Shown one piece after another: positions 8,550 to 15,427 of a DNA stretch of 51,419 nucleotides (positions are counted from its first letter, which is position 1; each line of letters begins with the position of its first letter). Location of the stretch: positions 1 to 51,419 of the forward strand of contig JAKQCW010000336.1 in assembly GCA_029558955.1 (NCBI GenBank), given 5' to 3'. This stretch comes from Chloroflexota bacterium. GTDB lineage: Bacteria > Chloroflexota > Anaerolineae > JAAEKA01. A program made the position numbers and the translations under genes. The notes beneath the pieces were generated by a model that saw only the letters and a list, made by a program, of their open reading frames with translations, did not search any database and was not told where the DNA came from.

Positions 8550-9338
8550 TCAACTCGACGCCGCAGCGCTGAGGGCGAAGGTGCTCTCGCCAGTCGTGCT
8601 GACGCTGACAGACCGCCCATCTGCTGCCAGCGCCGCCTCCTGCATTTTCTCCCAAGTTCCCTGCCGGCGGATAAAGACCCCAGGGGCGACCTTACGGTCC
8701 GGATCGGCCGGCAGATGGAACGTCAGATCCATCGGCGGCACGATCTCGTTGGAGGCAGCCCGGAAGATGAAATACCTGGAACCAGGCAGAAGGTCCAATC
8801 CCAGGGGGCCGTTGTCTCTGAACGCGATGCAGACGCGGGTCGAGGCGTCGGCCTTGGAGGTGGCAGTCGCCAGCTCGGCGCCGTGCCGCACCGTGAAAGC
8901 GTCCTGTGGGGTCAACGTCGCCACGACGAAATGCACCTCAGCCAGCGTGACCAAGGCCCCCGCCACATCGAGCACCACAGGCTGTTGCGCGCTGTCGTGC
9001 AGCGTCACGTCCTGGCCCTCGAGCACAACCGCGGCCATCCCCTGGATGAGTTGAGATGTCCCGACCGGTTGGAGATTCTCGATTTTCAGGGTAAACTCAG
9101 CGCTGCCAGCCGCCGGCTCAGCCAGGTCGAACCCGGTGTAGCCTTCTTCTCGCCCGGTGCCGCCCTGTTCTGGGACGTCGGCAAAGCTGCCTTGCGTCAG
9201 GGTGACGTGGATGCGCTTCTTGCCGGGCAGCGTTGTCAGCGGCAACTGCTTGGATTGCACGCGGAACGCCAATCCAAGGCTGTTGTCAAGTGGTGTGATC
9301 AGGACTTCGACATACTGGGATGGCTTTGTTGCCGACAT
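8550..9338 (-). CDS. uncharacterised beta-rich protein cotranscribed with the metalloprotease
   Basis: A 262-residue protein with no signal peptide or membrane segment. I do not recognise its N-terminal domain (YVEVLITPLDNSLGLAFRV...). The C-terminal part, DLTFHLPADPDRKVAPGVFIRRQGTWEKM and STTGESTFALSA, resembles the ZU5/UPA-type beta module common at the end of bacterial surface proteins, and a similar strand set ends the metalloprotease. The start has a purine-rich upstream GGAGACGGAGAG. Its stop is 4 bases before the protease ATG, suggesting stoichiometric coexpression as an inhibitor, chaperone or substrate. This is inference. Confidence 0.7.
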   Translation of the reverse strand: MSATKPSQYVEVLITPLDNSLGLAFRVQSKQLPLTTLPGKKRIHVTLTQGSFADVPEQGGTGREEGYTGFDLAEPAAGSAEFTLKIENLQPVGTSQLIQGMAAVVLEGQDVTLHDSAQQPVVLDVAGALVTLAEVHFVVATLTPQDAFTVRHGAELATATSKADASTRVCIAFRDNGPLGLDLLPGSRYFIFRAASNEIVPPMDLTFHLPADPDRKVAPGVFIRRQGTWEKMQEAALAADGRSVSVSTTGESTFALSAAASS

Positions 9339-9447
9339 GATACTCTCCGTCTCCGTGCGATGTGATTTTGATCGCGGCCTGGCGTCGGGGTGACGAATCC
9401 GACCGCTGGCTGATGCTTGACTTCGATACGATTCCGCTGATTGACCT

Positions 9448-11658
9448 ATGCCTGCACCGCACCCTGCTCTTCTTCAACCCTTCCTTGACGCCGTGCGCCT
9501 GCGCCAGTTGGATCGCTGCGCGACGATCCTGGCGGAGTTGCGCCTACTGGCCGCGGCTGACCCAGACCTGGCAGCCTGGACGCGCTACTTCGAGGGCATC
9601 CTGGCCAACGAGCGGGACCACGACCTGGCCGCGGCCGAGCGCATCTTCCTCGACCTGCTGGACGACCAGCCCGACCTGGAGCTGCAAGGCCGGCTCTGTT
9701 TGGCGCTGGCGGTCACCTATCGCCGCCAGAACCGTCTGCAAGCGGGCCTCGCCTTCTGCCGGCGCTGTGAGACCTGCTACGCCGCCCTGGGCGATCGGGC
9801 CGGCCAGGCCAAGGCGCTGAAGCAGATGGCAATTGTCCTGGCCACAGGCTTCGATCAGAGCCAGTTCGGCGCTGAGGTCTTGCCGCAGGTCGCCGCCGCA
9901 TGCCATCAGGCGCTGGACCTGCTGCATGAAGCGCCGCAGACGGAGGAGAACCGTTGGCTGGCCGGCACCCTCTGGAACGAGATCGGCGCCCTGCACCGCG
10001 TCCAGCGTCGGTGGGACGAAGCCGCCGCGGCCTACCATCGCTACCTGACCATCAACGAAGCGTTGGGCCACCGTCTGGGCATGGGCGTGGCCTACGGCAA
10101 TCTGGGCGAGCTGCTGGTCAAGCTGGGCCCCGAGCGCTGGCCGGAAGCCGAGGACGCCTTTCGTCAGTCGCTGGAGATCGCCCGCGCCAACCATGACCGG
10201 GCCCAGGAGCTGGACTCGCTGGCCAACCTGGCGCATCTGCACCAGCAGCAAGGCCGATGGGAGGACGCGCTGGACGCTTACGGCGCCGCCATCGCGCTGA
10301 TCGATGCCCTGCGGGCGGGCGTCTCCACCGAGACGGCGCGCGCTGGCTTCATGGCGACGGTGACGGAGCTCTTCGCCAACGCCGTGCTGACAGCGGTGGC
10401 CGCCGGCCGGCCGGATGAGGCGCTGGTTCTGGCGGAACAGGCCCGCGCCCGGGCCTTTCTGGACCTCCTGGCATCGGATGTGGCTGACAGCCGCTTGCCG
10501 GCCACCGGCGTGTTGACCGTCAGCCAGATTTGCCAGGCGCTGGCCCCGGACGAGGTGCTGCTGGCCTACTTCACCACCGGCCTGATGGCCGCGCCGGCCG
10601 GCCGTGAGGCGGAAAGCCTGGACCGGCACCGCTTTCCGCCCGCCAGCACGCTGATCTTCATCGTCACCCGCGGGGGCGTCGCTGTGGTGACCGGCGACGC
10701 GTCGCCCAACGATCTCCAGCCGCGCCGCCTGGCCGGGGCCGCCGAACGCCATTTCTTGCAGCCGGCCGTGCGCCGCACCCTGTACGGCCGGCTGATCGCG
10801 CCGGCGGCCCGTCTGCTGGCTGGCAAGCGTCGGGTGATCATCGTCCCGCACGGCCCGCTGCACTACGTGCCTTTTCAGGCGCTGATCGCGCCTGACGGCG
10901 AAACGCTGCTGCGGCCGGGCGGGCCGGAACTGCTCTACGGGCCGTCGGCCAGCGTGCTCTTTCGGGACCGCGCCGCCGCACAGCCTTTGGGCTTTCGGCA
11001 ATTCCCGAGAATCTGGGAAACGCCCTGCCTGGCCCTGGGCTACGACGGCGAGGGCGACCAACGGCTGCGCTTCGCCGAGGAGGAGGCCAGCCGCATCGCC
11101 GCGCTGCTGGGGGGAGAGGCGCTGGTGGGGCCGGCCGGCAAGCGGGAGGCGCTGTTGCAGCGCGGCCCGGTCGCCCGCTACCTGCACATCTCCTGCCACG
11201 GCCAGTTCGACCCGGCCGCGCCGCTGGAATCGTCGCTGCACCTGGGCGCGGGCGAGAAGTTGACGGCCCGCGAGGCGCTGGCCAGCCTGCGTCTGCGCTG
11301 CGACCTGGCCACCCTCAGCGCCTGCGAAAGCGGGCTGAGCCAGGTGCGCCGCGGCGATGAGCTGATGGGGTTGGTGCGGGCCTTCCTGGCCGCCGGCGCG
11401 CCGGCCGTCATCGCCACCCTCTGGCGGGTGGACGAACGCTCGACGCGGCTGCTGATGGAGCGCTTCTACCGGGAGGTGGCCGCCGGCGCGGGGTTCGCCG
11501 GGGCCTTGCAACAGGCCCAGCTCTATCTGCGTGAGCTGGGCCGGGAGGAAGCGCTGGCGCTGCTGGGCAAGGACACATCCAGCGCGGGCTGGGCTGAACG
11601 GCCCTTCGCCGATCCCTTCTACTGGGCGCCTTTCGTCCTTGTTGGCGGCGGCAGGTAG
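9448..11658 (+). CDS. TPR-CHAT protein, putative caspase-like cysteine protease
   Basis: A 736-residue protein. Residues about 1-330 are TPR-like helical repeats (AWTRYFEGILANERDH, WDEAAAAYHRYLTIN, WEDALDAYGAAIALI). Residues about 440-735 form a CHAT domain (caspase HetF associated with TPRs). The expected catalytic dyad is present: His584 in HISCHGQF and Cys626 in LSACESGL, followed by GAPAVIATLW and the terminal FYWAPFVLVG. No signal peptide, so cytoplasmic. The gene diverges from the metalloprotease operon and converges on the anti-sigma/sigma genes. Known TPR-CHAT relatives (separase-like, Craspase) cleave a specific partner when a sensor triggers them; here the partner is not known. The ATG lacks a clear Shine-Dalgarno. 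Confidence 0.92.
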   Translation: MPAPHPALLQPFLDAVRLRQLDRCATILAELRLLAAADPDLAAWTRYFEGILANERDHDLAAAERIFLDLLDDQPDLELQGRLCLALAVTYRRQNRLQAGLAFCRRCETCYAALGDRAGQAKALKQMAIVLATGFDQSQFGAEVLPQVAAACHQALDLLHEAPQTEENRWLAGTLWNEIGALHRVQRRWDEAAAAYHRYLTINEALGHRLGMGVAYGNLGELLVKLGPERWPEAEDAFRQSLEIARANHDRAQELDSLANLAHLHQQQGRWEDALDAYGAAIALIDALRAGVSTETARAGFMATVTELFANAVLTAVAAGRPDEALVLAEQARARAFLDLLASDVADSRLPATGVLTVSQICQALAPDEVLLAYFTTGLMAAPAGREAESLDRHRFPPASTLIFIVTRGGVAVVTGDASPNDLQPRRLAGAAERHFLQPAVRRTLYGRLIAPAARLLAGKRRVIIVPHGPLHYVPFQALIAPDGETLLRPGGPELLYGPSASVLFRDRAAAQPLGFRQFPRIWETPCLALGYDGEGDQRLRFAEEEASRIAALLGGEALVGPAGKREALLQRGPVARYLHISCHGQFDPAAPLESSLHLGAGEKLTAREALASLRLRCDLATLSACESGLSQVRRGDELMGLVRAFLAAGAPAVIATLWRVDERSTRLLMERFYREVAAGAGFAGALQQAQLYLRELGREEALALLGKDTSSAGWAERPFADPFYWAPFVLVGGGR

Positions 11659-11738
11659 CGTGCTGGGGATCGATCAAGTTTGCGGCCGGCAAAGCCGCCG
11701 ACTGGCACGACCGGCGACCGCTGAAATCTGACGCTGCG

Positions 11739-12449
11739 TTACACCGCTTCGACTGCAAAGCTGAGTCGGGGCAGATCCTCTATCGACAGGTTCTCGAAGA
11801 TGGCTTTGCCAAACGGGTCGGTCTCCTGCTGATCGAGCGTCTCGTCGCCGCGACGCAGGGTCACGAGGCTGCCGGCCAGATGCGGCCAGCCGCCGCGGCT
11901 GGGGATGTCCACCTCCACCTCGACCGTCCAGCGCTGGGGATTGTCCCGCTGCGGCTCGGCCTTGATGCGCACGGCCAGGTCGTCCACTGCGTCGGTCAGC
12001 TCGTAGCGCAGCCCGGCCGGCGCGCCGCTTTTGAGCAGGGCCGGCTGCATCGCCGGCCCTTGCAGGCTGGCCAGCAGGTCGGCGGTCCACCGGATCACCA
12101 GCCGTCCCAGCTCGTCCAGGAGCCAGGGGCGGGCGGCTGGCGGGGCCGCTGGCCGCGCCGGCAGCGGGGGCAGGTAGCTGAAATCAAAGGAGGGAAGCAC
12201 AGGAGGGGCCGCCAGCTCGCCGCTCCGGTCCAGCCTCAGCAGCGCCTGCAATTCATGATGCGCCTGCTGGCAGGCGGCGCATCGATCGAGGTGCGCGGCC
12301 ACGGCGGGGAAGCGTGCGCTGGCCGGCTGGCCGGCCAGTTCAGCATCGATGTAGGCCGCCAACTGCTCCTGGCATGGCGCACAATCGGGTGTGGAAAAGC
12401 CCTCGTCGTCGAACAGGGCATTCAAAATCGTTTTAATCTGGGAAGCCAT
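11739..12449 (-). CDS. putative anti-sigma factor with zinc-binding (zf-HC2-like) domain
   Basis: A 236-residue protein. The N-terminal region has CAPCQEQLAAYIDAEL followed by HLDRCAACQ, i.e. H53-x3-C57-x2-C60 with C23/C26 upstream, which is the zinc anti-sigma (ZAS/zf-HC2) arrangement. No transmembrane helix is evident. The C-terminal half is a beta-rich domain (TVEVEVDIPSRGGW, LAGSLVTLRRGDETLDQQETD) often found beside ECF factors in this phylum. The start at 12449 has AAGAGA at suitable spacing; an ATG two codons upstream is possible. It follows the sigma gene by 56 bp in the same direction, so it should bind and inhibit that sigma. It is transcribed toward the TPR-CHAT gene. Confidence 0.78.
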   Translation of the reverse strand: MASQIKTILNALFDDEGFSTPDCAPCQEQLAAYIDAELAGQPASARFPAVAAHLDRCAACQQAHHELQALLRLDRSGELAAPPVLPSFDFSYLPPLPARPAAPPAARPWLLDELGRLVIRWTADLLASLQGPAMQPALLKSGAPAGLRYELTDAVDDLAVRIKAEPQRDNPQRWTVEVEVDIPSRGGWPHLAGSLVTLRRGDETLDQQETDPFGKAIFENLSIEDLPRLSFAVEAV

Positions 12450-12505
12450 GATCATTCTCTTCGCGTCGTCTCGCTGCCAGTGATGCGGGGAGAACGTGAT
12501 TTCTG

Positions 12506-13189
12506 TCACGCGAACAGGGCCAGGGCGCTGCGGTCCAGCCCGGATTGCTCCAGGCAGGCGCGCAACTGGCGTTTGGCGCGCTGGATGATCAGGTAGACGG
12601 CGTTGGCGGTGGTGTCCAACGCCCGCGCCACCACATCGGCGCTGACGTCGTCGCCCAGACAGTTGAGCACGGCCAGGCGGTAGCGCTCGGAGAGGCGGCT
12701 GATGCAGCGCTGCATCAGGTCGCACACCTGCCGTTGCTGGGCCAGACGGGCAGGATCGACGTCGTCGGAGGGGTCGGCCAGTTCCGTGGCCAGCTCGGAT
12801 TCTGCGCCGTTCTCATCGCCGCCGCGGCTTTGGGGCAAGGACCCGCGGCGCGTCCAGTAGGACTTGCGCAGCTCCATGGCCGCCTGGTTGCGCACGATCT
12901 GCGCCGCCCAGGAGGTGAAGTTGCCCGCGGCATTGTAGCGGTCCAGCAGGGCGAAGCCATCGCGCACCAGTTTCTCCAGCGTCTCCTGGACGAAATCCTC
13001 GGCCAGCGCGGCCAGTTCCTCGGCGGCGAAGTCAGCCAGGCGGTTCAGGTCGGCCTGGCGCAGGCGCAGGTAGTTGTAGGCCACGACGTAGAGATAGCGG
13101 GCCAGGTCCTGGTGCGCCGAACGCTGAGCGTGCGCGCCGCCTTCGCCGCGCAGTTCCCGCACCCATTCGGTGTTGTTGCGCTGGGCCAT
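12506..13189 (-). CDS. ECF-type sigma-70 family RNA polymerase sigma factor
   Basis: A 227-residue sigma factor. Region 2 is visible in EDFVQETLEKLV, FTSWAAQIVRNQAAMELRKSYW; a variable acidic linker follows; region 4 is LSERYRLAVLNCLGDD...ALDTTANAVYLIIQRAKRQLRACL, a helix-turn-helix. The ATG at 13189 is preceded by AAAGGG. A good promoter, TTGCCA-17-TACAAT, lies about 45 bp upstream, so the pair is at least partly expressed from a housekeeping-type promoter. The neighbouring zinc protein is the expected anti-sigma, and the nearby CHAT and metalloprotease genes are plausible members of the regulon. Confidence 0.9.
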   Translation of the reverse strand: MAQRNNTEWVRELRGEGGAHAQRSAHQDLARYLYVVAYNYLRLRQADLNRLADFAAEELAALAEDFVQETLEKLVRDGFALLDRYNAAGNFTSWAAQIVRNQAAMELRKSYWTRRGSLPQSRGGDENGAESELATELADPSDDVDPARLAQQRQVCDLMQRCISRLSERYRLAVLNCLGDDVSADVVARALDTTANAVYLIIQRAKRQLRACLEQSGLDRSALALFA

Positions 13190-13234
13190 GACGAACCCTT
13201 TCGTTGAACAGGCTGCTCGGATCGGAGCGGGGCG

Positions 13235-13263
13235 ATTGTACCACAATGTCTGTGGCCTGGCAA
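13235..13263 (-). promoter_or_regulatory. promoter of the ECF sigma operon
   Basis: On the minus strand, -35 TTGCCA (13263-13258), 17-bp spacer, -10 TACAAT (13240-13235). Predicted transcription start near 13228, about 40 bases before the sigma start codon. Confidence 0.65.
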
Positions 13264-13405
13264 TCGTACAGCCAGTCAAGGTGACTTGCCAAGAATACCC
13301 TGAGTTGCGTGACAGATGCAGCGATCGTACCGCATCTGCTCTGTTTGAGCGCATGGTGTAAGGCGCTTGTCCGATCATCGTAGCCAGCAAACCAGGAGAG
13401 AAGAG

Positions 13406-14068
13406 ATGTCCACATCCCCCCGTTCTATCAGCTCACTTGGGCTGACCGTCATGTTGAGCGCGCTCATGCTATTGTGCAGCGTGCTGCTTCCTTCCGCAGT
13501 TCAGGCGCAGCCTGTCTGCCCACTGCCGGCCCGCTTGCAGGTCGGCGACGGCGTGGAGGTGATCGACGGCGTGGCTAACAACTTGCGCAGCGGGCCCGGT
13601 CTGGCCTATGCCCGGCTTCGCCAGCGCATGGTTCCGGGCGACGTGTGGTACGTCCAGGCAGGCCCGATCTGCGCTGACGGCATTCACTGGTACCAGGTGG
13701 CGGCCTACGACTTCGCCGCCTGGACTGCGGAGGGCCAGCCGGGTCGCGGCTATTATCTGGGGCGCACCGACCGTCTGCCCAACCACGGCGGATCGAGCGC
13801 GGTTTGCGCCTCGGAGCGGCTGAGCGTCGGCATGCGGGCCATGGTAGGGGATCAGCAGCGCCAACACGTGCGGCAAGCGGCCAACAAGAACGCCGCCCAC
13901 AGCGCATGGCTCTATCCCGGTGTGCCGGTGACGATCCTGGACGGTCCGCGCTGCGCCGATGGCTGGATCTGGTGGTACATCCGCGACGACAGCGGCCGCA
14001 TCCAGGGTTGGACGTCCGAAGGAGATGGGCCGGCCAGGCCGTGGCTCGTTCCGACCTGGGGCAGATGA
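13406..14068 (+). CDS. secreted protein with two SH3-like (SH3b) domains
   Basis: A 220-residue exported protein. The N-terminus has a basic start, a hydrophobic core and a cleavage site near AVQAQP. Two SH3b-type units follow: VIDGVANNLRSGPGLAY...GDVWYV and, after NHGGSSAVCASERL, VGDQQRQHVRQAANKNAAHSAWLYPGVPVTIL...GWTSEG. Conserved cysteines (CPLP, ICADG, CASE, RCADG) may form disulfides. The ATG at 13406 has AGGAG eight bases upstream. It diverges from the sigma operon. Such domains bind peptidoglycan or envelope components; the exact role is unknown. Confidence 0.8.
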   Translation: MSTSPRSISSLGLTVMLSALMLLCSVLLPSAVQAQPVCPLPARLQVGDGVEVIDGVANNLRSGPGLAYARLRQRMVPGDVWYVQAGPICADGIHWYQVAAYDFAAWTAEGQPGRGYYLGRTDRLPNHGGSSAVCASERLSVGMRAMVGDQQRQHVRQAANKNAAHSAWLYPGVPVTILDGPRCADGWIWWYIRDDSGRIQGWTSEGDGPARPWLVPTWGR

Positions 14069-14173
14069 TCGGGCGGCAGTGCGATGCCGCCTTGACCCTT
14101 CAGGTCGGCAGCGCCACGTGCACCGTCGCCTGCCAGGACGTTAACAACCAAGGATGGTAAGCGGCAATCAGTG

Positions 14174-14431
14174 TCAGGATCTGGCTGAGCGCAGCAGCTT
14201 TTCCATATCTGTCCAAAGCTCCGGTAGCTCTAGCAAATCGGCAAACTGCTGTACCCAGAATCTGATCCGCGCCGTATCGAGGTGTTCCTGAGTGGCGATG
14301 ACAGCCTCGATATCCAGCATGTCCTTGGGACGATGGGCCACCGCTTTGAGGATAATCAGGTCTTCGGGAGTTGGCAAACGCAGAACAAGGGTTCCTGCCC
14401 GGTGTTCGTGGCTCCGTTCCACCGTTTCCAC
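14174..14431 (-). pseudogene. C-terminal remnant of a nucleotidyltransferase-family protein
   Basis: An 85-residue frame (GTG start) whose sequence RLPTPEDLIILKAVAHRPKD followed by MLDIEAVI and DTARIRFWVQQFADLLELPE is the usual C-terminal half of small nucleotidyltransferase-fold proteins of the AbiEii/DUF6036 type. The N-terminal half with the catalytic GG...DxD motif is missing. The frame continues open to about 14506 with ILGV just before the GTG, as intact relatives have, so the break lies upstream. It overlaps the end of the small partner gene. Probably inactive. Confidence 0.6.
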
Positions 14432-14444
14432 TCCCAGGATGGCA

Positions 14445-14687
14445 TCACGCGGGCCTTTCGGTCCTAGAGAGATATATCTCTTGCAGCCGGGTCCACCGTT
14501 GACGGACTATGTTGTCCAGGTGATCGTCGCTATCCATGGGCAATCCGAGAGCCGCTGCCATCCGTACCAGTGCATTTAACTGGCGCCACCGTTCGGCGAC
14601 AGAGGTTGTGCGCTGTTCAAGGGCCTCGATGTCAGCGACAGCCTGCCAGCGACTGCGATAGGCTTGCAGGGTCTCTTGATCAATCAT
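14445..14687 (-). CDS. small helical protein, partner of the nucleotidyltransferase remnant
   Basis: An 80-residue protein (MIDQETLQAYRSRWQAV..., AERWRQLNALVRMAAALGLP, IVRQRWTRLQEIYL). I recall this type of short helical protein directly upstream of nucleotidyltransferase-like genes in Chloroflexota and Cyanobacteria, perhaps as a two-gene defence or toxin-antitoxin-like module. The last residues, SRTERPA, are not typical and lie where the downstream gene lost its 5' part, next to a 14-bp perfect palindrome (AGAGATATATCTCT, about 14468-14481), so the deletion may have changed this C-terminus. Confidence 0.55.
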   Translation of the reverse strand: MIDQETLQAYRSRWQAVADIEALEQRTTSVAERWRQLNALVRMAAALGLPMDSDDHLDNIVRQRWTRLQEIYLSRTERPA

Positions 14688-14980
14688 CGAACTACTCCAA
14701 AGGAATCTCTGAATGTACTCAGTACCACAACACCTGAAGTGAGTCTACCGGCATTTCATGTTATTGTCAAACGTATCGCCGCCGGCCCAGCACCTTCTGG
14801 TTTGAACCTCGCGAGCTCAGACATGAGCCTTCAGACGGGGCGGCGCATCTGGAACGCGCTCATTAGACCCGTGATCCCCCGTATGGCGTCGGCCGGCCGA
14901 AGTGTCTCGATGCCGAGTCTGGCAGCCCTGCAAGGGCGCTGCGGCCCGGCGGCCGCGCACCTACTGCGCCCGCTGGCCGC

Positions 14981-15238
14981 CTACGCCGCCGGCGGCAGCT
15001 CATCGCCCTCGATGGGGGCGTCTGTGCCTGCGCTCTCCAGAATGGCCAAAAAGTCGGCCCGGTTGGCGCGAATTGCCCGTTCCCAAAAGTAACGCTCGGT
15101 GCGGAGCGCGGCCAACTTCTCAGCTACGGCGACGTTGATGAACTGGTTGAGGGTCGTTTCTTCCTCTTCGACAACCGTGCGCAGTTCGTCCATGATTGAG
15201 GTCTGCAATCGCAATGCGTAGTTACTTAGAGTTGCCAT
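14981..15238 (-). CDS. ribbon-helix-helix antitoxin-like protein (HicB-type, solitary)
   Basis: An 85-residue protein. MATLSNYALRLQTSIMDELR, then ETTLNQFINVAVAEKLAALR is the pattern of a ribbon-helix-helix DNA-binding domain as in HicB/Arc-type antitoxins. The tail RYFWERAIRANRADFLAILE is typical of the Chloroflexota and cyanobacterial form. No toxin gene lies within reach on either side: upstream is the regulator at 15.4 kb and downstream (14688-14980, 293 bp) I see nothing. It may be an orphan antitoxin or a stand-alone repressor. Confidence 0.7.
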   Translation of the reverse strand: MATLSNYALRLQTSIMDELRTVVEEEETTLNQFINVAVAEKLAALRTERYFWERAIRANRADFLAILESAGTDAPIEGDELPPAA

Positions 15239-15284
15239 GTTCCTAGTACATGTCGGCCTAAATCAATCTTCACTCACTGCTCAA

Positions 15285-15344
15285 GCCGGTTCCGTGAACC
15301 GGCGGCGTTGTGGGCGCAAACCCGGCGGATCACGGATCCGTCGG
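15285..15344. repeat. two adjacent hairpins
   Basis: GCCGGTTC-CGT-GAACCGGC (15285-15303) is perfect. CCGGCGGATC-ACG-GATCCGTCGG (15322-15344) pairs fully with one G-T wobble. No U-tract follows on either strand. They lie between the end of the large regulator and the antitoxin-like gene, both minus strand, and may be a weak terminator or mRNA end. Confidence 0.5.
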
Positions 15345-15427
15345 GAGCAGGTAAACTGAAGAGTTATTTACGCCAACTTGTACTAGCTTCAGTGGACGGT
15401 CCAGAGCAAGACTGCTGAAGTCCCGCC

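Noticed and set aside
14664..15092. 142-residue open frame on the plus strand
   Set aside because: It is antisense to the antitoxin-like gene and low in complexity; no ribosome binding site.
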